Positions 15,418 to 20,099 of a DNA stretch of 20,099 nt are shown one piece after another. Both the position numbers and the translations under genes were made by a program. The stretch is taken from assembly GCA_002372235.1 (NCBI GenBank), contig DFJI01000041.1, positions 1-20,099 of the forward strand, given 5' to 3'. Each line of letters begins with the position of its first letter. Position 1 is the stretch's first letter. The notes under the pieces are model-generated. The model was not told the origin of the DNA and ran no database searches. It saw nothing but the letters and a program-made list of their open reading frames with translations. The stretch comes from Prevotella sp. UBA3675. GTDB lineage: Bacteria; Bacteroidota; Bacteroidia; Bacteroidales; Bacteroidaceae.

Positions 15418-16365
15418 TTAATTATATTTCAGGATTTGTCCTGGGCGCAGACGAACATTCTTGCTGATGCGATTCAGACGGCAGATGGCATTCACGCTGG
15501 TGCCGTGCTTGCGAGCGATAGCTGAAAGCGTTTCGCCTTTGCGCACCTTGTGGTAGCGGGTGGAGCCTGCCGAAGCCATGTCGCGCGACTTGCCCATGTT
15601 GGGGCTGTTCACCATAGCGGGATCGTAGCCGTTCTTGCCGTTGGCACCGCGTAGCAGTGTGGCCATGCGACCGTCGTGCTCGTAGCTGTCGCGATGGAAC
15701 ATGTAGAAGTCATCCACAATGTCTTGGTTGACGAAGTCGAACATGATGGCGGGGTTGAGTGCTACGCCGCACAGGCGAGTCTCGAAGTGCAGGTGTGAGC
15801 CAGTGCTACGGCCCGTGTTGCCTCCTAATGCGATGGGGTCTCCGGCGCGCACCTCCTGATTTTCAGCAACGAGCTGCTTCGACAGATGTCCGTAGATGGT
15901 CTCCAAGCCGTTGGGGTGGCGTATCACGATGTACTTGCCATAGCCCTTGCGTGCTCCTTCGTTTTTTACCACACGCACTTTGCCGCTGAAGGCAGCGCGG
16001 ATGGTGTCGCCGATATAGACCTTGATGTCGAGCCCCTTGTGCTGTCGGCCCCAGCGCGAACCGAAGTTCGAGGTGATCACACGGCTGGGGGTGGGCATGT
16101 AGAAGTCGCGCAGGTCGATGCGGAACGAGTCGGGCAGCGCGGTCTGGCGGTGTGCGTATGTGTTGTCCCAGTCTTCGTAGAGCTCGTCGGCTGGTGAGTC
16201 ATACTCTTCGTAATCTACAAGCTGTTTCAGCATGGCAGCATCAACGGCATTCATCTTGCGGTCAATAGGTGCCTGATTTGCCAGCAGGTCTTGTCCAAAA
16301 GCGGGAATGACCGCAAATGACGACAAGGCAATGATGGCAATATTTTTTAGTTTTCTGAGAATCAT
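15418..16365 (-). CDS. Exported M23 peptidase with C-terminal LysM domain
   Basis: The signal peptide (MILRKLKNIAIIALSSFAVI, then PAFGQ) predicts export to the periplasm or outer membrane. The M23 domain (about 90-215) has intact zinc motifs: HKGLD (H109, D113) and HLHFE (H191, H193). Also present are the substrate-site segments TSNFGSRWGRQ and GLETIYGHLSK. Residues about 270-315 form a LysM domain (YHKVRKGETLSAIARKHGTS, RLNRISKNVRLRPGQILKY) that binds glycan chains of peptidoglycan. It is therefore a likely cross-link-cleaving endopeptidase for cell-wall growth or division. The 315-residue length is normal for the architecture. It stands alone on the minus strand, 243 bases downstream of recG, with its own possible promoter. 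Confidence 0.93.
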   Translation of the reverse strand: MILRKLKNIAIIALSSFAVIPAFGQDLLANQAPIDRKMNAVDAAMLKQLVDYEEYDSPADELYEDWDNTYAHRQTALPDSFRIDLRDFYMPTPSRVITSNFGSRWGRQHKGLDIKVYIGDTIRAAFSGKVRVVKNEGARKGYGKYIVIRHPNGLETIYGHLSKQLVAENQEVRAGDPIALGGNTGRSTGSHLHFETRLCGVALNPAIMFDFVNQDIVDDFYMFHRDSYEHDGRMATLLRGANGKNGYDPAMVNSPNMGKSRDMASAGSTRYHKVRKGETLSAIARKHGTSVNAICRLNRISKNVRLRPGQILKYN

Positions 16366-16449
16366 CAGTTAAATGGTTATTGTTTAAAATACTTGTCAAA
16401 AAGTGTTCTCGCCGGCTGAAAATTCATGCCAAAGCGAAAATAATCGATG

Positions 16450-16457
16450 CAAAGGTA
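16450..16457 (-). promoter_or_regulatory. Putative -7 box for the M23-LysM gene
   Basis: On the minus strand this reads TACCTTTG, matching TAnnTTTG, 84 bases before the ATG. A near-match TTCG to the -33 box lies 18 bases upstream (16476-16479). Confidence 0.5.
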
Positions 16458-16608
16458 ATATAAAACCAGTTGACACGAATGAATCTTCTTAATTATTTGT
16501 GGTCTTTTAACACTTAATGATTTGCTGTTAACATTCTGCATTACTCTCTTATTTCCAACGTCTTACGAAAATCTAAGACTTTTTTTGCGTCACATGGTGA
16601 GGCTTCTC

Positions 16609-18786
16609 TTATGAAATGGAGGCCCAGTTGATGTTGGTTTTCCGTAGCTCTTTCAGTCGGTTCCACAATAGCTGATAATTGACTGACCGGCATGTGGGAT
16701 CGTCTTCTATGATGCGCTGTGCCTCCTCTCGGGCCATCTGCACCAGCTGGCCGTCGCGTGCTATGTTGGCAATCTTCAGGTCGAAGGCCATACCGCTCTG
16801 CTGAGTGCCTTCAAGGTCGCCCGGTCCTCGCAGCTTCAGGTCGGCTTCGGCAATGCGGAAGCCGTCGTTGGTCTCACACATGATGTCGATGCGCTTGCGG
16901 GTCACCTCGCTCAGCTTGTAGCTGGTGACGAGAATGCAGAACGACTGGTCGGCACCACGGCCCACACGTCCGCGCAGCTGGTGGAGCTGACTGAGGCCGA
17001 AGCGCTGGGCATCGAGAATGACCATGACCGATGCGTTCGGCACGTTCACGCCCACTTCGATGACTGTGGTGGCCACCAGAATCTGCGTCTCGCCGCTCAC
17101 GAACTTCTGCATCTCCTCCTCCTTGTCTTTGGGCTTCATCTTTCCGTGTACCTTGCTCAGTCTGAACTCGGGGAATGCCTCGCGCAGCACCTCGAAGCCC
17201 TGTTCCAGGTTCTTCAGGTCTATCTTCTCGCTCTCCTCAATCAGGGGGAACACGATATAGACCTGTCGCCCCTCTCGAATCTGTCGGCGTATGCCCTCGT
17301 AGAGTGAGGTCATGCGCGAGTCGAACACGTGAGTGGTCTGTATGGGCTTTCGGCCTGGAGGAAGCTCGTCGATGATGCTCACGTCCAGGTCGCCATAGAG
17401 TGTCATGGCCAGTGTGCGGGGAATGGGGGTGGCTGTCATTACGAGCACGTGGGGCACCTTTCGGCTTTCCTGATCGCCCTTGGCCCACAGTTTGGCGCGC
17501 TGTGCCACACCGAAGCGGTGCTGCTCGTCGATGACCACCATGCCGAGCCGATGGAACTGCACTGTGTCTTCAATCACGGCATGCGTGCCCACGAGTATCT
17601 GCACCTCGCCCGAGAGCAGTCCGTCGAGCACCTCCTGTCGCTTCTTTCCTTTCACCATGCCCGTGAGCAGCTCCACCCTGACGGGCATGTTGCGCAGGAA
17701 CTGCCGAATGGTGGTCAGGTGCTGTTCGGCCAGAATCTCAGTGGGAGCCATGATGCAGGCCTGAAAGCCGTTGTCGAGTGCGATGAGCATCGACATGAGG
17801 GCTACGAGCGTCTTGCCGCTGCCCACGTCGCCCTGTAGCAGTCGGTTCATCTGTCGTCCGGAGCAGGTGTCCTGTCTGATTTCACGTATCACGCGCTTCT
17901 GGGCACCCGTCAGCTCGAAGGGCAAGTTCTGATGATAGAACGTGTTGAAGATGTCGCCAATGCGATTGAAGACGAAGCCGCTGTATTTTCGGCGCTGGTC
18001 GCTCGCGTACCTTAATATATTTAATTGCACGAAGAACAACTCTTCGAACTTCATGCGCACCCGGGCACGCTCCAGTGACTGCGTGTCCTGCGGATAGTGC
18101 AGTGTGCGCAGGGCTTGGTCGCGGCTCATCAGGTGGTGGCGGGACAGTATCTCGGGCGTGATGGTCTCGGGTAGGGGAGTGGTCAGTTTCTCGAGAAGCG
18201 TCTTGACAAGGCGCTCCACCGAGCGCGAGTTGAGCCCCGCTTTCTTCATCTTCTCCGTGGTGTTGTAGTAAGGGCGCAACCCATACCCGCCCCCGGCTCC
18301 TCCTGAGGGGAGGGTGGCTTGATCAGCATGAGACGCAGGAGAGTGGCCAGCACCCCCTTCTCCTTGCGAAGAGTTGGCTATTTCCATCTCTGGGTGCTGC
18401 ACCTGTATGCGGTTGTTGAACACACTGGGACGGCCAAACACCAGATATTCCTTGCCTATCTTGTAGTTCTGCTTGGCATACTTGCCGCCGTTGAACCATA
18501 CCAAGTCCATGATGCCGGTTCCGTCACTGAAGTGAGCCACGACCCGTTCGCGGCGCGGCCCCATTTCGAACGTCTCGAAGCTTAGTATCTGACCGATCAC
18601 CTGCACGAAAGGCATGTCGCCCGTCAGTTCGCGAACGGTATATACCTTTGAGCGATCTACATACTTATAGGGGTAGTACTCCAGCAGGTCACCATAGGTC
18701 TCGATGCCGAGCTCCTGGCTCAGCATCTTCTTGCGATTGGGGCCTACGCCCGGCAGGTACATGATGTCTTGTGAGAGAATGTCCAA
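16609..18786 (-). CDS. recG: ATP-dependent DNA helicase RecG
   Basis: RecG remodels stalled replication forks and branch-migrates Holliday junctions. The N-terminal part (LSQDIMYLPGVGPNRKKML) and the OB-type wedge domain precede two helicase domains. Visible motifs are GDVGSGKT (about 317-324), DEQH (about 417-420), TATPIPRTLA and QLRGRVGRG (about 600). The start appears to be TTG at 18784-18786: homologues begin at this residue, the ispD stop lies in frame upstream, and the first ATG (18760-18762) would remove conserved residues. Residues 138-169 are a glycine-rich low-complexity insert absent from the usual RecG, making it 725 residues instead of about 700. It follows ispD by 12 bases, so the two are cotranscribed. 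Confidence 0.96.
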   Translation of the reverse strand: MDILSQDIMYLPGVGPNRKKMLSQELGIETYGDLLEYYPYKYVDRSKVYTVRELTGDMPFVQVIGQILSFETFEMGPRRERVVAHFSDGTGIMDLVWFNGGKYAKQNYKIGKEYLVFGRPSVFNNRIQVQHPEMEIANSSQGEGGAGHSPASHADQATLPSGGAGGGYGLRPYYNTTEKMKKAGLNSRSVERLVKTLLEKLTTPLPETITPEILSRHHLMSRDQALRTLHYPQDTQSLERARVRMKFEELFFVQLNILRYASDQRRKYSGFVFNRIGDIFNTFYHQNLPFELTGAQKRVIREIRQDTCSGRQMNRLLQGDVGSGKTLVALMSMLIALDNGFQACIMAPTEILAEQHLTTIRQFLRNMPVRVELLTGMVKGKKRQEVLDGLLSGEVQILVGTHAVIEDTVQFHRLGMVVIDEQHRFGVAQRAKLWAKGDQESRKVPHVLVMTATPIPRTLAMTLYGDLDVSIIDELPPGRKPIQTTHVFDSRMTSLYEGIRRQIREGRQVYIVFPLIEESEKIDLKNLEQGFEVLREAFPEFRLSKVHGKMKPKDKEEEMQKFVSGETQILVATTVIEVGVNVPNASVMVILDAQRFGLSQLHQLRGRVGRGADQSFCILVTSYKLSEVTRKRIDIMCETNDGFRIAEADLKLRGPGDLEGTQQSGMAFDLKIANIARDGQLVQMAREEAQRIIEDDPTCRSVNYQLLWNRLKELRKTNINWASIS
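18280..18375 (-). repeat. In-frame low-complexity insert in recG
   Basis: These 96 bases (32 codons, residues 138-169) encode a stretch beginning NSSQGEGGAG and ending GGAGGGYG. It lies between EMEIA and LRPYYNTTEKM, which are contiguous or nearly so in ordinary RecG. The DNA holds CCACCCTCCCCTCAGGAGGA, then GCCGGGGGCGGG, a G/C-run sequence that looks like an intergenic repeat carried in frame. It sits in a loop of the wedge region, where it may be tolerated. Confidence 0.65.
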
Positions 18787-18798
18787 GTGGGTTGAGTG

Positions 18799-19536
18799 TT
18801 AAGAGTTGAACAGGGCTACGGCTATTTTCAGGTCGGCTGGAGTCGTGATCTTGATGTTCTCGCGGTTGCCGTCAACCAGTGTCACGGATTGGCCGTATGC
18901 CTCCACCACCGAGGCATCGTCGGTGAAGGCATCGCAGTAAGGCTGACGGTTGGCAGCCTTCAGCAGCTGTATGTCGAAGCATTGGGGCGTCTGAACTAAG
19001 CGATATTCATCGCGAGGAACGGTATGGGAGGGGTGAGGGGAGGGAAGAGGTGAGAGGTGAGAGGGGAGGGGTGAGAGGGGAGGGGTTGCTACCGCTTTGT
19101 TTTCTGCGTTTATTTTCCTCAGTGTCTCAACCACAGGTATTACTGGTACCACGGCTTTACTGCTCCGTGCCTCTTCATAGCACCGCAGGATGGTCTCTAC
19201 TGCGACAAACGGGCGCACACCATCGTGTACGCCCACTATGCCCTCGGCATCGTCGGGAATCAGGGCCAGTCCGTTCTGTACCGAGTGGAAACGGGTCTGC
19301 CCGCCGTCGGCCAGCTGATAGTCTTCGTTGAACTGATGCTGCTGGCAAAGCTCCTTCCAGTAGTCTTGCTGAGCCTTGGGGAGCACCAGGATGACATTCA
19401 CTTCGGGCAGTGCCTCGCGAAAGCGCAGAATGGTGCGCATCAGTACCGGCACTCCTGCTATGGGCAGGAACTGCTTGGGAATGTCGCCCCCCATTCGCAA
19501 ACCCTTGCCACCGGCTACGATAATAATATAATCCAT
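18799..19536 (-). CDS. ispD: 2-C-methyl-D-erythritol 4-phosphate cytidylyltransferase
   Basis: IspD makes CDP-methylerythritol from MEP and CTP, the third step of the non-mevalonate isoprenoid pathway, in the cytoplasm. The nucleotide-binding motif is at the N-terminus (IIIVAGGKGLRMGGDIPKQF, where PKQF is the family signature). VHDGVRPFV (about 101-109) and the late motifs LVQTPQCF and FTDDASVVEAYG complete the pattern. At 245 residues it is slightly longer than usual (about 220-235) because residues 151-172 are a Pro/Ser/Leu/His repeat. The start ATG at 19534-19536 is only six bases from the inverted repeat that flanks the GxxExxY gene. Downstream, recG begins 12 bases after the stop. Confidence 0.95.
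   Translation of the reverse strand: MDYIIIVAGGKGLRMGGDIPKQFLPIAGVPVLMRTILRFREALPEVNVILVLPKAQQDYWKELCQQHQFNEDYQLADGGQTRFHSVQNGLALIPDDAEGIVGVHDGVRPFVAVETILRCYEEARSSKAVVPVIPVVETLRKINAENKAVATPPLSPLPSHLSPLPSPHPSHTVPRDEYRLVQTPQCFDIQLLKAANRQPYCDAFTDDASVVEAYGQSVTLVDGNRENIKITTPADLKIAVALFNS
19021..19086 (-). repeat. Purine/pyrimidine-biased repeat inserted in frame in ispD
   Basis: On the plus strand these 66 bases are almost pure G/A with interspersed T: GGGGTGAGGGGAGGG, GAGGTGAGAGGTGAGAGGGG and so on. On the coding strand they give 22 codons rich in Pro, Ser, Leu and His (TPPLSPLPSHLSPLPSPHPS, then HT, residues 151-172). The insert lies between VETLRKINAENKAVA and VPRDEYRLVQTPQ, where other IspD proteins have a short loop. 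The exact multiple of three keeps the frame. Confidence 0.75.
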
Positions 19537-19542
19537 GTCGTT

Positions 19543-19978
19543 CTTTTTAGCAGCGGACTACAGGACTGAAGGACTGCTTCGCTTTAGGAAAACTCGTTTG
19601 TAGTCTCTTCCTTCTCCGAAGTTCAGTAGCAGACCTATGGGTAACTGCGTAATTGTTAAATAATTAATTAGCTGTGCACTGTGTGCTGGAATCAGTTTTG
19701 AAACCGCTTTTAGTTCTAAAATAATTTTATTGTCAACGACTACATCGGCAATAAACTCTCCAATGATTTTTCCTTTGTAAATCACATCTAAGTGCTTCTG
19801 CCTGACATAGGGTATGCCCATTTCGTCGAGCTCCATGCATAGTGCATTTTCATAGACAGACTCTAAATAGCCTGTGCTAAGATTTTTCAATACAGTGAAA
19901 TATGCTTTTAGTATATTCCCTGAAAGTTCCTCATATAGCATAAAAAGTCCTTAAGTCCTGTAGTCCGCTGCTAAAAAG
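19543..19978. mobile_element. 33-bp inverted repeat pair enclosing a GxxExxY gene (candidate small mobile cassette)
   Basis: The left arm (19543-19575) and right arm (19946-19978) are inverted copies with one mismatch in 33 bases: CTTTTTAGCAGCGGACTACA, then GGACT, one variable base, then AAGGACT. The enclosed bases are one AT-rich gene on the minus strand. The left arm supplies the last five codons and stop of that gene and lies six bases from the ispD start. The right arm starts five bases before its ATG and ends one base before the stop codon of the upstream gene. No clear target duplication, transposase or integrase is visible. A cassette that moves by functions supplied elsewhere is inferred, not shown. 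Confidence 0.5.
19558..19941 (-). CDS. GxxExxY family protein (PD-(D/E)xK nuclease-like)
   Basis: This 127-residue protein carries GYLESVY at residues 24-30, the motif that names the GxxExxY family. A later segment with D66, E76 and K78 (GEFIADVVVDNKIILELKAV) fits the PD-(D/E)xK nuclease-like core proposed for this family. Its biochemical role is not established. The length is usual for the family. The last five residues (SPSVL) and the stop codon are encoded by the left inverted repeat, so the present C-terminus may have been set by the repeat. Base composition is visibly more AT-rich than in ispD and recG, which suggests separate ancestry. It is in the same direction as its neighbours and could be read from the upstream promoter. 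Confidence 0.85.
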   Translation of the reverse strand: MLYEELSGNILKAYFTVLKNLSTGYLESVYENALCMELDEMGIPYVRQKHLDVIYKGKIIGEFIADVVVDNKIILELKAVSKLIPAHSAQLINYLTITQLPIGLLLNFGEGRDYKRVFLKRSSPSVL

Positions 19979-19979
19979 A

Positions 19980-20099
19980 TTACTTTTCCATGAGATGCAC
20001 ATATCGCATTCCTGTGGCAATCTGTTGTGCCGTCGGTTCATCCTTCAGCTGAGCCAGCAGGCTATAGGCGAAGGGGAAGGCAGCGGCAGGACCTTCACC
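19980..20099 (-). CDS. C-terminal 39 residues of an unrecognised protein
   Basis: An open frame enters from the right edge and ends with TAA at 19980-19982. It reads GEGPAAAFPFAYSLLAQLKD, then EPTAQQIATGMRYVHLMEK, with codon usage like ispD and recG and no interruption in 39 codons. I do not recognise the family from this fragment. It ends one base from the right inverted repeat of the GxxExxY cassette and is probably the first visible gene of the transcript containing ispD and recG. Confidence 0.6.
   Translation of the reverse strand, partial: GEGPAAAFPFAYSLLAQLKDEPTAQQIATGMRYVHLMEK

Noticed and set aside
16366..16608. Small gene or RNA between the M23-LysM gene and recG
   Set aside because: Apart from a possible -7 box the AT-rich stretch has no open frame with a plausible start, no tRNA-like fold and no strong hairpin.
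17329..17838. Plus-strand open frames opposite recG
   Set aside because: They are shadows of the conserved helicase domains and lack any family pattern.
19543..19978. Calling the GxxExxY region a confirmed phase-variable invertible promoter
   Set aside because: The inverted repeats would permit inversion, but the enclosed DNA is a whole gene, no invertase is near and no promoter facing ispD was recognised inside. It is kept only as an alternative to check.

Overview
The window looks like a piece of a Bacteroidota chromosome, most probably Prevotellaceae (Prevotella/Segatella-like). Supporting signs are TAnnTTTG-type -7 promoter boxes, A-rich leaders instead of strong Shine-Dalgarno sites, a C-terminal tail resembling a type IX secretion sorting signal, an Oar-like TonB-dependent receptor paired with a surface lipoprotein carrying BACON-like and OB-like domains, and the hpt-adk-obgE gene order. 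All family names come from reading the sequence; no database search was run.

Layout. (1) 1-5923: two divergent rhamnogalacturonan-lyase-like (PL11) genes separated by an 850-bp gap. The left one is cut by the window edge. The right one is a 1561-residue protein with a PL11 module, a long tail of autotransporter-type beta-strand repeats and a putative sorting domain, closed by a strong terminator. (2) 5958-9596: a plus-strand housekeeping run: hpt (purine salvage), adk (adenylate kinase), obgE (ribosome-assembly GTPase) and a double-M23 lipoprotein. The obgE start region is present three times in tandem. (3) 9753-14945: a two-gene operon of an Oar-like outer-membrane receptor and a BACON/OB-fold lipoprotein, closed by a terminator. 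(4) 14950-15416: a second intergenic region with the same 22-bp repeat family and CTGCTCC hairpins as the PL11 gap. (5) 15418-20099, all minus strand: an M23-LysM envelope peptidase; then, in transcription order from the right edge, an unrecognised partial gene, a GxxExxY gene boxed by 33-bp inverted repeats, ispD (isoprenoid precursor synthesis) and recG (replication-fork helicase).

The coding content is mostly ordinary: pectin degradation, nucleotide metabolism, ribosome assembly, cell-wall remodelling, isoprenoids and DNA repair. The unusual content is the repeats. Two intergenic regions each combine a degenerate, uninterrupted 22-bp tandem array with long CTGCTCC hairpins. A GxxExxY gene sits inside a near-perfect inverted repeat that supplies both its last codons and the leader of ispD. 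Low-complexity repeats are carried in frame inside both recG and ispD. Short tandem duplications have copied the obgE start codon twice and the 3' end of the M23 gene once. Together they suggest a genome with several small, active or recently active repeat families.
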